Source of the DNA: an uncultured Bacteroidaceae bacterium
GTDB taxonomy: Bacteria; Bacteroidota; Bacteroidia; Bacteroidales; Bacteroidaceae
Length of the DNA: 41,713 bases
Direction: 5' to 3'
Assembly: GCA_905235285.1 (NCBI GenBank)
Contig: CAJOLI010000007.1
Coordinates: 1-41,713, forward strand
The position numbers were made by a program, and so were the translations under genes. The notes below the pieces were generated by a model, which made no database searches, was not told where the DNA came from, and saw nothing but the letters and a program-made list of their open reading frames with translations. Of this stretch, positions 1 to 8,269 are shown piece by piece. How positions within the stretch are numbered: position 1 is the stretch's first letter; every line of letters begins with the position of its first letter.

Positions 1-25
1 GGGGGCTTACTTTTTGAAAAAAGTA

Positions 26-55
26 TCCGCAATGCCTGTTTATCGGCATTGCGGA
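26..55 (-). terminator. Hairpin terminator downstream of folA
   Basis: A perfect 11-bp inverted repeat (26-36 with 45-55, 8-nt loop) lies about 70 nt beyond the folA stop. Read on the minus strand it is followed by TACTTTTTTC, so it fits an intrinsic terminator of the thyA-folA unit. A closely related hairpin with the same CCTGTTTAT loop sequence occurs at the other end of the window (about 41662-41691). Confidence 0.6.
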
Positions 56-125
56 CGGATATTTGATGCATTTTTAAGTTTTAGCGGACAGCAATATTAT
101 TATAATAGTATTATATCAGTCCTTA

Positions 126-686
126 CTATGCCTTGATGTTTCTCCTTACGAAATCTACGAAGGTATAAGCAAAGGCATGACGCTCGTCGGCATCGTGCCT
201 TACTTCATTTATAGCCTCCCAGTCGAGGGGGTTGAGCCATGGGAAAAACGCATCGGCCTGAGTCGGTGTGTCGTGGACGACGGTCAGGCACAGACGTTCG
301 GCGCGTGGCAAAGCTTCGCGATAGACGCTGGCGCCACCTATGATAAACACGTCTTCGGCTTCGTTGCAGGAATCCAAAGCCTTGCCTAATGAAGGAAATA
401 TCTCTGCCCCCGGAGCAATGAAATGGGCGTTTTTTGTTAAGACGAGGTTCCTCCTGTTAGGCAGGGCGCCCTTGGGCAACGACTCAAACGTACGCCGTCC
501 CATGACGATGCTGTGCCCCGTCGTAAGCGCCTTGAAGTGCTTCAGATCGTTGGGCAGCCAATAGAGCAATTTGTTGTCGAAGCCGATGGCTCCGTTCTCG
601 GCTACGGCAGCCACGAGACTCACCCCCGTCCCCTCTTTTCTGAGAGTTGGGAGTACAAGGTCCTGAGTGTTGTTAACGAAGTCCAT
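126..686 (-). CDS. folA: Dihydrofolate reductase
   Basis: Cytoplasmic NADPH-dependent reduction of dihydrofolate to tetrahydrofolate, regenerating the cofactor oxidised by ThyA. Visible family signatures are AENGAIG (29-35), WLPNDLKHF with the expected catalytic acid at D47, the GRRTFES nucleotide-binding segment (63-69) and the IIGGASVY loop (about 115-122). The gene follows thyA on the same strand with a 16-nt gap, the usual thyA-folA operon. The 186-residue frame has about 20 residues before the usual DHFR N-terminus. An in-frame GTG at 621-623, preceded by a GAGGGGACG-like purine stretch, would give a standard-size protein of about 166 residues, so the start is uncertain while the identity is not. 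Confidence 0.95.
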   Translation of the reverse strand: MDFVNNTQDLVLPTLRKEGTGVSLVAAVAENGAIGFDNKLLYWLPNDLKHFKALTTGHSIVMGRRTFESLPKGALPNRRNLVLTKNAHFIAPGAEIFPSLGKALDSCNEAEDVFIIGGASVYREALPRAERLCLTVVHDTPTQADAFFPWLNPLDWEAINEVRHDADERHAFAYTFVDFVRRNIKA

Positions 687-702
687 TATCTTAGGGTGGG
701 TT

Positions 703-1497
703 CTAAACGGAGACCTCCGCCTTTATGTGCGGCCACGGGTCGTAGCCCTCAAGCTGGAAGTCCTCGAAGCGAAAGTCAAACAAGTCCTTCACGTCCGGAT
801 TGAGCACCATACGCGGCAGAGGTCGCGGCTCACGCGTCAGCTGCAGCTGCGCCTGTTCTATATGATTGAGGTAGAGGTGCGTGTCACCTGTGGTGTGGAT
901 GAAGTCTCCTGCTTCGAGGCCAGCCACCTGTGCCATCATCAGTAGCAGCAGAGCATAAGATGCGATGTTGAAAGGCACTCCGAGAAAGGTGTCAGCCGAA
1001 CGTTGATAGAGCTGCAGGGAGAGTCGCCCATCGGCAATGTAAAACTGAAACAGGCAGTGGCAGGGCGGCAGCGCCATGCGGTCGACCTCAGCCACGTTCC
1101 ATGCCGAGACAATCATCCGGCGCGAATCAGGATGGTGCTTGATCAGGTCTACGACGTTGGCAATCTGATCTATTGTGCCACCCCCGTAGTCGGGCCATGA
1201 GCGCCACTGGTGACCATAGACGGGTCCAAGGTCGCCGTTCTCGTCGGCCCACTCGTCCCAGATGGATACGCGGTTATCATGCAGGTACTTGATGTTGGTG
1301 TCACCCCGCAGGAACCATAGGAGCTCGTAAATGATGCTACGCAGGTGCAGCTTCTTCGTCGTCAACAGCGGAAATCCGTCCTGCATGCTGAAGCGCATCT
1401 GATGGCCGAACACGCTCTTCGTGCCCGTGCCTGTGCGGTCGCTCTTCACAGCGCCCTCGTCGAGGATGCGCTGGAGCAGGTCTAAATATTGTCTCAT
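703..1497 (-). CDS. thyA: Thymidylate synthase
   Basis: Converts dUMP and methylene-tetrahydrofolate to dTMP and dihydrofolate. The sequence has SDRTGTGT near the N-terminus, the [10 protein letters not shown] helix and the nucleophile loop [12 protein letters not shown]. From this start the active-site cysteine is residue 146 and the length 264, as in classical Thy[14 protein letters not shown] is the dUMP-binding segment. The frame is open to an ATG at 1513-1515, but that codon lies inside a good -7 promoter box (1513-1520), so the second ATG (1495-1497) is preferred. First gene of a two-gene unit with folA. Confidence 0.96.
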   Translation of the reverse strand: MRQYLDLLQRILDEGAVKSDRTGTGTKSVFGHQMRFSMQDGFPLLTTKKLHLRSIIYELLWFLRGDTNIKYLHDNRVSIWDEWADENGDLGPVYGHQWRSWPDYGGGTIDQIANVVDLIKHHPDSRRMIVSAWNVAEVDRMALPPCHCLFQFYIADGRLSLQLYQRSADTFLGVPFNIASYALLLLMMAQVAGLEAGDFIHTTGDTHLYLNHIEQAQLQLTREPRPLPRMVLNPDVKDLFDFRFEDFQLEGYDPWPHIKAEVSV

Positions 1498-1512
1498 GTT
1501 AATAAATTTGCG

Positions 1513-1520
1513 CAAAAGTA
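1513..1520 (-). promoter_or_regulatory. Putative -7 box of thyA-folA
   Basis: On the minus strand this reads TACTTTTG, an exact match to the Bacteroidetes TAnnTTTG element, about 16 nt before the chosen thyA ATG. A TTTG about 23 nt further upstream (minus strand, near 1544-1547) could be the -33 element, slightly wider than the usual 19-21 nt. Confidence 0.6.
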
Positions 1521-1563
1521 TAAATAAAAAATGAAAACGAACCCCAAAGTCTACGAAAAAATG

Positions 1564-1571
1564 TAATTTTG
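1564..1571 (+). promoter_or_regulatory. Putative -7 box before the AspT-like gene
   Basis: TAATTTTG matches TAnnTTTG and would start transcription about 120 nt before the transporter ATG. No clear TTTG -33 element is visible. The 1498-1697 gap would then hold divergent promoters, with a heptamer tandem tract (1640-1667) in the transporter leader. Confidence 0.4.
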
Positions 1572-1639
1572 CCCTCGAATCTTAAGGCTGGCTCTTCCAT
1601 AGCGTCAATCATCAAATAAAAACAGGAAGCTTCACGAAT

Positions 1640-1667
1640 AGTAAATCGTAAACAGTAAAAAGTAATA
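1640..1667 (+). repeat. Degenerate 7-bp tandem repeat, 4 units
   Basis: Four successive heptamers, AGTAAAT, CGTAAAC, AGTAAAA and AGTAATA, run with an exact 7-bp period in the leader of the transporter gene, and similar AGTAA blocks continue to about 1694. It belongs to the same class as the tracts near 6815, 8242, 9164 and 32791. Confidence 0.7.
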
Positions 1668-1697
1668 AAAGTAATAATTATACAGTAAATAGCAATC

Positions 1698-3410
1698 ATG
1701 GATTGGCTTATAAATCTCTTCACCGATACCGATTCTATCGCCCACATCGTAGTGCTCTACTCCCTGGTAATCGCCATAGGCATAGCGCTCGGGCGCTTCA
1801 AGATTTTCGGGATTTCATTGGGCGTCACCTTCGTTTTGTTTGCCGGCATTCTGGCCGGGCATATCGGTTTCACCGGCACGCCCGCCGTGCTGAACTATGT
1901 CCAGGACTTCGGTCTCATTCTCTTTGTCTATTGCATAGGCCTGCAAGTGGGACCCGGCTTCTTCGAGAGCTTTGCCAAAGGCGGCATCACTGCCAACGCC
2001 TTGGCCATGGGCATCGTAGGGCTCAACGTTGTAACGATGCTGGCCCTCTATTTCATCCTTTTCTATGACCCTGCCGTTCATGGCGGCCCGAACGTATGGA
2101 ACCTGTCGATGATGACGGGCGTGCTCTGCGGTGCCATTACCAACACGCCCGGACTCGGTGCTGCGTCAGAGGCTGTCAGCTCAATATATAAAGGCGCCAC
2201 CGAGATTCCTCAAATAGCGTCAGGCTATGCTTGCGCCTACCCCTTGGGCGTCGTAGGCATCATACTGGCCATGATAGCTATCCGCTACATCTGCGGCATC
2301 AGCCTGAAGAAAGAAACCGAGCAGATAGAGCAGGAGCTGAACGAAAACCCGCATGCCAAGCCCCACCGCATGACTTTGCGGGCCGAGAACAAGGCGCTCA
2401 ACGGCCGCACGATTCTGCAAGTGCGCAATTTTCTGGGGCGTAACTTCGTTTGTTCGCGTGTCCTCCATGAGGGACACGTCTCAATTCCCAACCGTGACAC
2501 CGTCGTCAACGTGGGCGACCTCATGTATATCACCTGCGCAGAGGACGACTGGGAGGCTATCTCCGCATTCATCGGGCCAGTCGACCACCTGGAATGGGAA
2601 GACCAGGACGTGCCTATGGTATCTAAGAGCATCCTCGTGACACAGCCCAGCGTCAACGGCAAGACCTTCGGACAGCTGCACTTTAGCTCGGTCTATGGCG
2701 TCAATGTGACGCGCGTCCGACGCAACGGCATGAATCTATTTGCCGACCAGAACCTTCGCATCCAGATTGGCGACAAGCTCGTCTGCGTAGGCCCAGAGGA
2801 CGCTATCGAGCGCGTGGCAAACGTCATGGGCAACGAGGTCAAGCGCCTCGACCACCCCAACTTGGCTGCTCTGTTCATTGGCATCGTCGTCGGCATCTTG
2901 TTCGGAATGATGCCTATTGCCTTGCCCCGCGTACCGACGCCCGTGAAACTGGGCCTGGCAGGCGGACCGCTCATCATCGCCATTCTCATCGGCCGCTTCG
3001 GTTACAAGGCGCATCTGGTATCGTACACAACAACATCGGCCAACCTCATGCTGCGCGAGTTCGGCCTCGTGCTCTTCCTGGCATCTGTAGGCATCAAGGC
3101 CGGAGCCACGTTCTGGCAGACAGTCACCGAGGGCGACGGCATAACCTACGTTTGGGCCGGCTTCCTCATCACCGTCATACCCATTCTTATCATAGGCACA
3201 CTGGCACGCCTGAAGTATAAAATGAATTACTACACGCTCATGGGACTCATCGCAGGCTCCAACACCGACCCGCCAGCCCTGGCCTATGCCAACCAGACGG
3301 CCGGCAACGATGCTCCTGCCGTAGGCTACTCCACAGTCTACCCCTTGTGCATGTTCCTGAGAATCCTCACCGCGCAGCTCATCATTCTACTTCTCTACAG
3401 CTTAGTCTGA
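1698..3410 (+). CDS. AspT/YidE-type transporter with two TrkA_C domains
   Basis: Polytopic inner-membrane protein of the aspartate:alanine exchanger (AAEx) type; the substrate cannot be read from sequence. Architecture: an N-terminal hydrophobic half (about 10-205), a soluble centre with two RCK-C/TrkA_C-like units (about 225-300 and 310-380), and a second hydrophobic half (about 390-570). The duplicated family motifs are visible as [15 protein letters not shown] (about 147-161) and [14 protein letters not shown] (about 520-533). Length 570 is normal for the family. The start at 1698 places MDWLINLF directly before the first helix. The RsmF-like gene follows after 10 nt, so the two are probably co-transcribed. 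Confidence 0.88.
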   Translation: MDWLINLFTDTDSIAHIVVLYSLVIAIGIALGRFKIFGISLGVTFVLFAGILAGHIGFTGTPAVLNYVQDFGLILFVYCIGLQVGPGFFESFAKGGITANALAMGIVGLNVVTMLALYFILFYDPAVHGGPNVWNLSMMTGVLCGAITNTPGLGAASEAVSSIYKGATEIPQIASGYACAYPLGVVGIILAMIAIRYICGISLKKETEQIEQELNENPHAKPHRMTLRAENKALNGRTILQVRNFLGRNFVCSRVLHEGHVSIPNRDTVVNVGDLMYITCAEDDWEAISAFIGPVDHLEWEDQDVPMVSKSILVTQPSVNGKTFGQLHFSSVYGVNVTRVRRNGMNLFADQNLRIQIGDKLVCVGPEDAIERVANVMGNEVKRLDHPNLAALFIGIVVGILFGMMPIALPRVPTPVKLGLAGGPLIIAILIGRFGYKAHLVSYTTTSANLMLREFGLVLFLASVGIKAGATFWQTVTEGDGITYVWAGFLITVIPILIIGTLARLKYKMNYYTLMGLIAGSNTDPPALAYANQTAGNDAPAVGYSTVYPLCMFLRILTAQLIILLLYSLV

Positions 3411-3420
3411 ACTTCAACCC

Positions 3421-4794
3421 ATGAACGGCCCACTGCCTGCAGGCTTCGAAGACTATTTCCGTCGCGTCTGGAACCGAGACCTCGTTGATGCCCTCGTCAA
3501 AGGGCTCTGCGAGGACGTTCCCGTAAGCATACGCCTCAACGCCAACCGCCTGCCGGCCGACGCCTGGCCACACGCGGCCACGGCGCACGTGCCCTGGTGC
3601 CCTGAAGGCTTGTATCTGAGCGAGCGCCCCCTGTTCACCGCCGACCCGCTGCTTCATGCCGGCGCCTACTACGTCCAGGAAGCATCATCCATGTTCATCG
3701 CCCACGTCCTGCGACATCTGCTGGCAAGCGTTCCTTTTCTCTGCGACCACACCGATGCCGCCCTCGACCTCTGCGCAGCACCCGGGGGCAAGACCACAAT
3801 ACTGCGCTCGCTGCTGCCCGCCGGATGCCTGCTCGTGAGCAACGAACCCATGCGCCAGCGCGCACAAGTTCTGGCAGAGAATATTGCCAAATGGGGCGGC
3901 GACAACGTCGTCGTGACGCAAGCTTATGCCCGCGACATAGCGCGCGTGGCGGCATCTGACCGTACGTTCGAAGGCTTCGGGTTCATCCTGGCCGACGTCC
4001 CCTGCTCGGGCGAAGGCATGATACGCAAGGAGGAGGAAGCTGTGCGGCAGTGGTCGCCGGCCTTCGTGGCTGAATGTGCAGACCTTCAACGCTCTATTGT
4101 CGCCGACATCTGGCCAACGCTACGGCCCGGAGGCATCCTTATCTACAGCACCTGCACTTTCAACCCCGAGGAGGACGAGCTGAACGTTGAGTGGATCGCA
4201 AGCGAGCTCGGAGCCGACGTCATCACTATTCCCACAGACCCATCATGGCGTATATTAGGAGACCTGAGGTTAGGACTCGAGGACGAGAGCTCAGCACGGA
4301 GCAATAGGCGAAAGTTACCCTGCTACCACTTTATCCCCGGACAAGTACAGGGCGAAGGATTTTTCTGTGCCGTCTTACGCAAGCACGAAAACGATGGTGA
4401 TGATGCAAAAAATGCCCATTTCATCGAATCGTTTGCAACCTCGATATCGGCAGTCAGAAGCAACAAAACCAGGAAAAACAATGGAGGCAAAGTAGCGGCT
4501 CAGTGTTTCGCGCAGCGCTTAGAGGCCAATCTAACCATCTTGCCCACCAACCAGCTCGATGCGCCAGGGGCCCCGCGAGTGGAACTCTCGTTGCACGATG
4601 CCGTGCGCTATCTCCGTCGCGAAGCTCTCATACTGCCGTCTGACACGCCCAAGGGCATCATTCAAGTAGCCTACCGCGGCCAACGTCTCGGACTCATGAA
4701 AAACGTCGGCTCACGAGCCAACAACCTCTACCCTAAGGAGTGGCGCATACGCAGTGGATTCATAGAGCCAAGAAGCATCTTCGACGAACCTTGA
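3421..4794 (+). CDS. RsmF-like rRNA cytosine-C5 methyltransferase
   Basis: SAM-dependent NOL1/NOP2/Sun (Fmu) family RNA m5C methyltransferase, by family acting on 16S rRNA. The SAM site DLCAAPGGKTT is at about 117-127, the catalytic-loop motif DVPCSGEGM at about 193-201 and the second-cysteine motif YSTCTFNPEEDE at about 242-253. The C-terminal part (about 350-455) fits the RsmF/YebU-type PUA-like RNA-binding extension. Two poorly conserved linkers (about 278-300 and 325-355) may be lineage inserts. Length 457 matches RsmF rather than the shorter RsmB catalytic core. It lies 10 nt after the transporter gene and converges on tRNA-Gln. Confidence 0.9.
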   Translation: MNGPLPAGFEDYFRRVWNRDLVDALVKGLCEDVPVSIRLNANRLPADAWPHAATAHVPWCPEGLYLSERPLFTADPLLHAGAYYVQEASSMFIAHVLRHLLASVPFLCDHTDAALDLCAAPGGKTTILRSLLPAGCLLVSNEPMRQRAQVLAENIAKWGGDNVVVTQAYARDIARVAASDRTFEGFGFILADVPCSGEGMIRKEEEAVRQWSPAFVAECADLQRSIVADIWPTLRPGGILIYSTCTFNPEEDELNVEWIASELGADVITIPTDPSWRILGDLRLGLEDESSARSNRRKLPCYHFIPGQVQGEGFFCAVLRKHENDGDDAKNAHFIESFATSISAVRSNKTRKNNGGKVAAQCFAQRLEANLTILPTNQLDAPGAPRVELSLHDAVRYLRREALILPSDTPKGIIQVAYRGQRLGLMKNVGSRANNLYPKEWRIRSGFIEPRSIFDEP

Positions 4795-4817
4795 GAGACT
4801 ACACTCAAGACAAAAAA

Positions 4818-4851
4818 GCGATGCAGGTCCTCACTGTAAGACCTGCATCGC
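4818..4851 (-). terminator. Intrinsic terminator of tRNA-Gln
   Basis: A perfect 12-bp stem (4818-4829 with 4840-4851, 10-nt loop) starts about 12 nt past the tRNA 3' end. On the minus strand it is followed directly by TTTTTTG. The plus-strand side has no T tract, so it serves the tRNA rather than the convergent methyltransferase gene. Confidence 0.85.
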
Positions 4852-4862
4852 ACGTATTTAAC

Positions 4863-4936
4863 TGGTTGGGATACCCGGATTCGAACCAGGAAAAACAGAA
4901 CCAAAACCTGTTGTGTTACCATTACACCATATCCCA
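4863..4936 (-). tRNA. tRNA-Gln (UUG anticodon), CCA encoded
   Basis: Read on the minus strand, a full cloverleaf is visible. The acceptor TGGGATA (4930-4936) pairs with TATCCCA (4867-4873), followed by discriminator A and an encoded CCA (4863-4865). There is a D arm with AATGGTA, and an anticodon stem ACAGG/TCTGT enclosing loop TTTTGGT, giving anticodon TTG. The T arm contains GGTTCGAATCC. A TACCTTTG promoter box lies at 4967-4974, and a small 7-bp hairpin (4945-4962) sits in its leader. Confidence 0.95.
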
Positions 4937-4966
4937 ATCCCAAGGCTTTTATCTCTAAAAGCGCAG

Positions 4967-4974
4967 CAAAGGTA
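4967..4974 (-). promoter_or_regulatory. Putative -7 box of tRNA-Gln
   Basis: TACCTTTG on the minus strand, an exact TAnnTTTG match about 31 nt upstream of the mature tRNA 5' end. Confidence 0.6.
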
Positions 4975-5123
4975 AGGTTTTATCTCGAAAACAGAAAATC
5001 GAAGAATGAAAAAATAGCATGAAGAGTTATATTTAACGTTCTTTTACGCTACATTCTGAACATAAACTAAAGAATGAAGAAGTAAAAGCAAGGGCGAAAA
5101 GATAAAAGCAACAAGGCCATACA

Positions 5124-5202
5124 CAACCGGTTGAATTCGTTCACGCAACCGGTCGAATCAGTCTACGCAACCGGTTGAATCAGTCTACGCGACTGGCCGT
5201 AT
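5124..5202 (+). repeat. Four 13-bp palindromic units at 22-bp period (copy 1)
   Basis: Units begin at 5124, 5146, 5168 and 5190, exactly 22 bp apart. The first three read CAACCGGTTGAAT, CAACCGGTCGAAT and CAACCGGTTGAAT; the fourth is degenerate, CGACTGGCCGTAT. The core CAACCGGTTG is a perfect dyad. The spacers after units 2 and 3 are identical (CAGTCTACG). The period is not a multiple of three, so the array is not coding. A homologous array with the same period, polarity and degenerate fourth unit lies at 41351-41429. Confidence 0.9.
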
Positions 5203-5261
5203 ATTCATACATGTGCGGTCACTCCAACATCTGACTTCCTTTATTTTCAGCCGTGAGGGCA

Positions 5262-5333
5262 GTGACAGTCAGCCTTTCACTGTCACCCTACTTAACACGC
5301 ATACATACAATGCATTACAGAGGAAAGTGACAG
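5262..5333. repeat. GTGACAG/CTGTCAC inverted-repeat block (copy 1)
   Basis: GTGACAG at 5262-5268 and CTGTCAC at 5280-5286 form an inverted pair, and a third GTGACAG lies at 5327-5333. The same heptamers occur next to the second 22-bp array (41544-41632), in the same relative order. Confidence 0.7.
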
Positions 5334-5340
5334 AGACTGT

Positions 5341-5386
5341 AAAAAAACAAAAAAAATCCTGACCGTCCGAGAGAGCGCGGTCAGGA
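5341..5386 (-). terminator. Intrinsic terminator of tyrS
   Basis: Stem TCCTGACCG (5357-5365) pairs with CGGTCAGGA (5378-5386). On the minus strand it is followed by a long T-rich run (5341-5356 complement). It lies about 65 nt past the tyrS stop. Confidence 0.88.
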
Positions 5387-5451
5387 ACTATATGAGAGAT
5401 GACTGGGTGTAAGTTTGTGCGTCGCAGCTAACTCGGCAATGAGCAGGAAGC

Positions 5452-6753
5452 TTACTCGGCGATGAGCAGGAAGTAGTTCTTCTTGCCCCGTTGGACAAGC
5501 AGGTAGCGGCCATCGATGAGGTCGGCCTCGGTGACAGGCTGGTCGAACTGGGAAAGCCGCTCCTTGTTAAGGCTTACACCGCCGCCCTGCACCATCTTGC
5601 GCATCTCACCTTTCGAGGGGAAACACTGCGTCTCGGCAGCCATGAGCTCTACGGCCTTGATACCTTCGCCCTCAAGGAGGCTGCGGCTGATGCGGAACTG
5701 GGGTACGCCGGCGAAGACGTCTAGCAGAGTCTGCTCGTCCAGCTTCACGAGGTTTTCCTTAGTAGCCTTACCGAAGAGTATGTTGGAGGCCTCGAGAGCC
5801 ATCTCATAATCCTCGCGGCCATGCACAAGTATAGTCACTTCCTCGGCCAGGCGCTTCTGCAATATGCGGCGGCCGGGGTCCTGCCGATGCTCTTCGATGA
5901 GGGCGTCGATGGTCTCCTTGTCAAGCGAGGTGAAGATCTTGATGTAGCGCTCGGCCTCCTCGTCGCCCACGTTGAGCCAGAATTGATAGAAGACGTAGGG
6001 CGATGTGCGACGGCGGTCAAGCCATACATTACCCTGTTCCGTCTTGCCGAACTTCTTGCCGTCGGCCTTGGTGATGAGGGGACATGTGAGTGCGAAGGCC
6101 TCGTTCTCGGCGCCCAGTTTGCGGCGTATGAGTTCTGTGCCGGTTGTTATGTTGCCCCACTGGTCAGAGCCGCCCATCTGCAACTTGCACCCCTTCGTTT
6201 GGTAAAGATGCAGGAAATCGTAGCCCTGCAAGAGCTGGTAGGTAAACTCGGTGAACGACATGCCCTCCTGAAGTTCGCCGTTGAGGCGGCGCTTGACGCT
6301 GTCCTTGGCCATCATATAGTTGACGGTGATGCACTTGCCGATGTCGCGGGCGAAATCGAGAAAAGTGAAGTCCTTCATCCAGTCGTAGTTGTTGACTAGT
6401 TCGGCAGCGTTGGGAGCATCGCTCTCGAAGTCGAGGAAGCGCGAAAGCTGCTCGCGTATGCAGGCCACATTATGGCGCAGCGTAGCTTCGTCCAAGAGGT
6501 TACGCTCCTGACTCTTGCCCGAGGGATCGCCGATCATACCGGTGGCTCCGCCCAACAGAGCTATAGGCTTGTGGCCGCAGCGCTGCAGGTGACGCAACAT
6601 CATGACGCCGCAGAGGTGACCTATATGAAGGCTGTCGGCCGTCGGGTCGATACCCACATAGGCCGTTACTTGTTCTTTCTGAAGCAGTTCTTCGGTGCCC
6701 GGCATCATCTGGTGTAACATGCCGCGCCAAGTGATTTCTTCAACGAAATTCAT
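5452..6753 (-). CDS. tyrS: Tyrosine--tRNA ligase
   Basis: Class I aminoacyl-tRNA synthetase charging tRNA-Tyr in the cytoplasm. The HIGH signature is exact at 43-46 (SLHIGHL), GSDQWGN at 195-201 helps bind tyrosine and ATP, and the KMSKS-type loop is KFGKT at 234-238. The C-terminal 70 residues form an S4 RNA-binding domain ([11 protein letters not shown]...[16 protein letters not shown]). At 433 residues it is full length. It is transcribed alone, divergently from miaB, with a TACCTTTG promoter box at 6801-6808 and a strong terminator downstream. Confidence 0.97.
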   Translation of the reverse strand: MNFVEEITWRGMLHQMMPGTEELLQKEQVTAYVGIDPTADSLHIGHLCGVMMLRHLQRCGHKPIALLGGATGMIGDPSGKSQERNLLDEATLRHNVACIREQLSRFLDFESDAPNAAELVNNYDWMKDFTFLDFARDIGKCITVNYMMAKDSVKRRLNGELQEGMSFTEFTYQLLQGYDFLHLYQTKGCKLQMGGSDQWGNITTGTELIRRKLGAENEAFALTCPLITKADGKKFGKTEQGNVWLDRRRTSPYVFYQFWLNVGDEEAERYIKIFTSLDKETIDALIEEHRQDPGRRILQKRLAEEVTILVHGREDYEMALEASNILFGKATKENLVKLDEQTLLDVFAGVPQFRISRSLLEGEGIKAVELMAAETQCFPSKGEMRKMVQGGGVSLNKERLSQFDQPVTEADLIDGRYLLVQRGKKNYFLLIAE

Positions 6754-6800
6754 CGATGTAATGTTCTATTTAAATATTTACGATTTATTATTTTCGGGCG

Positions 6801-6808
6801 CAAAGGTA
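6801..6808 (-). promoter_or_regulatory. Putative -7 box of tyrS
   Basis: TACCTTTG on the minus strand, an exact TAnnTTTG match, giving a leader of about 40 nt before the tyrS ATG. A GATTAGG heptamer tract lies immediately upstream of it. Confidence 0.65.
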
Positions 6809-6814
6809 ATAAAA

Positions 6815-6835
6815 GATTAGGGATTAGGGATTAGA
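6815..6835 (+). repeat. GATTAGG heptamer tandem repeat, 3 units
   Basis: GATTAGG, GATTAGG and GATTAGA run at an exact 7-bp period between the divergent tyrS and miaB promoters. Confidence 0.85.
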
Positions 6836-6871
6836 GAAGAGATGTTTTTTGAAAGTTTTTTGTTTTTTTAC

Positions 6872-6902
6872 TTGACATCGGCGTTTTGAGATTGTATCTT
6901 TG
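6872..6902 (+). promoter_or_regulatory. Putative miaB operon promoter
   Basis: TTGACA (6872-6877), 17 bp, then TATCTTTG (6895-6902). The downstream element is an exact TAnnTTTG match, and the upstream one covers the place of the Bacteroidetes -33 box. The leader to the miaB ATG is about 28 nt. Confidence 0.7.
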
Positions 6903-6936
6903 CAGCGGAAATGTGACCTTGTAGACAATTGAGACG

Positions 6937-8247
6937 ATGAAGAGACTCCTCATAGAGACCTACGGTTGCCAGATGAACGTGGCAGACTCGGAGGTCGTGG
7001 CTTCCATCATGCAGATGGCCGGTTACGAGATTACCGATGCTATGGATGAGGCCGATGCCGTATTCCTCAACACCTGCTCGGTGCGCGACAATGCCGAGCA
7101 GAAAATCATCTCACGCCTGGAATTCCTGCGCAGCCTGAAACGTAAGCGCCCGCAGCTAATCGTGGGCGTGCTCGGCTGCATGGCCGAGCGCGTGCAGCAG
7201 GAACTGCTCGACCGCCACGGCGCCGACCTCGTCTGCGGTCCGGATGCTTATATGTCGCTGCCCGACCTGACGGCCCAGGCCGAATTGGGGTTCAAGGCCC
7301 TCGATGTGGAGCTGTCGACGACAGAGACCTACCGTGACGTAGTGCCGCAGCGCCTGCATACCGGCCACATAGGCGGCTACGTCAGCATCATGCGCGGCTG
7401 CAACAACTTCTGCCACTACTGCATCGTGCCCTACACCCGAGGCCGCGAGCGCAGCCGTGACGTCGAGAGCATACTACGCGAGGTGCGCGACCTGCGCGAC
7501 AGAGGCTTTAAAGAGGTGACGTTGCTCGGGCAGAACGTGAACTCGTACGACAGTTCTTCAACGAATTTTGCAAAGTTGTTACAACTCTGTGCCCGCGAAG
7601 TTCCCGAGATGCGAGTGCGCTTTACTACGAGCCACCCAAAGGACATGAGTGATGAAACGCTGCGAGTAATCGCCGAAGAACCCAATGTCTGCCGCCATAT
7701 CCACCTGCCCGTGCAGAGCGGATCGGATACTGTCCTCGCGCGTATGAATAGAAAGTATACGCGCGCGTGGTATCTTGAGCGTGTCGAAGCCATACGCCGC
7801 ATCATCCCCGACTGCGGCCTCTCCACCGACATCTTCGTGGGCTACTGCGGCGAGACCGAGGAAGACCACCAGCTCTCGCTCTCGCTCATGCGTGAAGTGG
7901 GCTACGACTCGGCCTTCATGTTCAAGTACAGCGAGCGCCCAGGAACCTATGCCTCTAAGCATTTGCCCGACGACGTGCCCGAGGAAGTGAAGCTACGCCG
8001 CCTGAACGAGCTCATCGCCCTGCAGAACGAGATGTCGGCCCAGCGCAACACCGCTCAGGTGGGCAAGACGGTGGAGGTTCTTGTCGAAGGCTACAGCAAG
8101 CGTTCGCGCGACCAGCTCTTCGGCCGCACGGAGCAGAACCGCGTCGTCGTCTTCGACCGCGGACAGCACCACATCGGCGACCGCGTCCTCGTACACATCA
8201 CCGACAGCTCGTCTGCTACGCTAAAAGGGGTGGAGAACAGGGATTAA
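6937..8247 (+). CDS. miaB: tRNA-2-methylthio-N6-dimethylallyladenosine synthase
   Basis: Radical-SAM methylthiotransferase that adds the 2-methylthio group to i6A37 of tRNAs reading UNN codons. All six cluster cysteines are present: C11, C47 and C81 in the N-terminal UPF0004 domain, and C155, C159 and C162 in the radical-SAM motif RGCNNFCHYCIVPYTRGRE. A TRAM RNA-binding domain ends the protein (about 370-434). Length 436 is normal. First gene of the plus-strand run through folK; its TAA stop lies inside a heptamer repeat tract (8242-8262). Confidence 0.96.
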   Translation: MKRLLIETYGCQMNVADSEVVASIMQMAGYEITDAMDEADAVFLNTCSVRDNAEQKIISRLEFLRSLKRKRPQLIVGVLGCMAERVQQELLDRHGADLVCGPDAYMSLPDLTAQAELGFKALDVELSTTETYRDVVPQRLHTGHIGGYVSIMRGCNNFCHYCIVPYTRGRERSRDVESILREVRDLRDRGFKEVTLLGQNVNSYDSSSTNFAKLLQLCAREVPEMRVRFTTSHPKDMSDETLRVIAEEPNVCRHIHLPVQSGSDTVLARMNRKYTRAWYLERVEAIRRIIPDCGLSTDIFVGYCGETEEDHQLSLSLMREVGYDSAFMFKYSERPGTYASKHLPDDVPEEVKLRRLNELIALQNEMSAQRNTAQVGKTVEVLVEGYSKRSRDQLFGRTEQNRVVVFDRGQHHIGDRVLVHITDSSSATLKGVENRD

Positions 8248-8262
8248 GGATTAAAGATTAAG
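8242..8262 (+). repeat. GATTAAG heptamer tandem repeat, 3 units
   Basis: GATTAAG, GATTAAA and GATTAAG at a 7-bp period. The first unit contributes the stop codon of miaB, and the tract fills the gap to ftsX. Confidence 0.8.
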
Positions 8263-8269
8263 GAAGAAT

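Larger units (their letters stand above)
4937..5451. other. Gene-free region with composite repeat
   Basis: No convincing reading frame is present in these 515 bases. They hold the tRNA-Gln leader and promoter (4937-4975), an AT-rich stretch, a four-unit 22-bp repeat array (5124-5202), TGTCAC/GTGACA inverted repeats (5262-5333) and the tyrS terminator (5341-5386). Confidence 0.8.

Noticed and set aside
1499-1747. 82-codon minus-strand frame overlapping the start of the transporter gene
   Set aside because: It runs through the thyA promoter and the heptamer tract, and its translation is low-complexity.
5124-5202. CRISPR array reading of the 22-bp repeats
   Set aside because: Units are 13 bp with 9-bp spacers, far below CRISPR sizes, two of the spacers are identical, and no cas gene is present.
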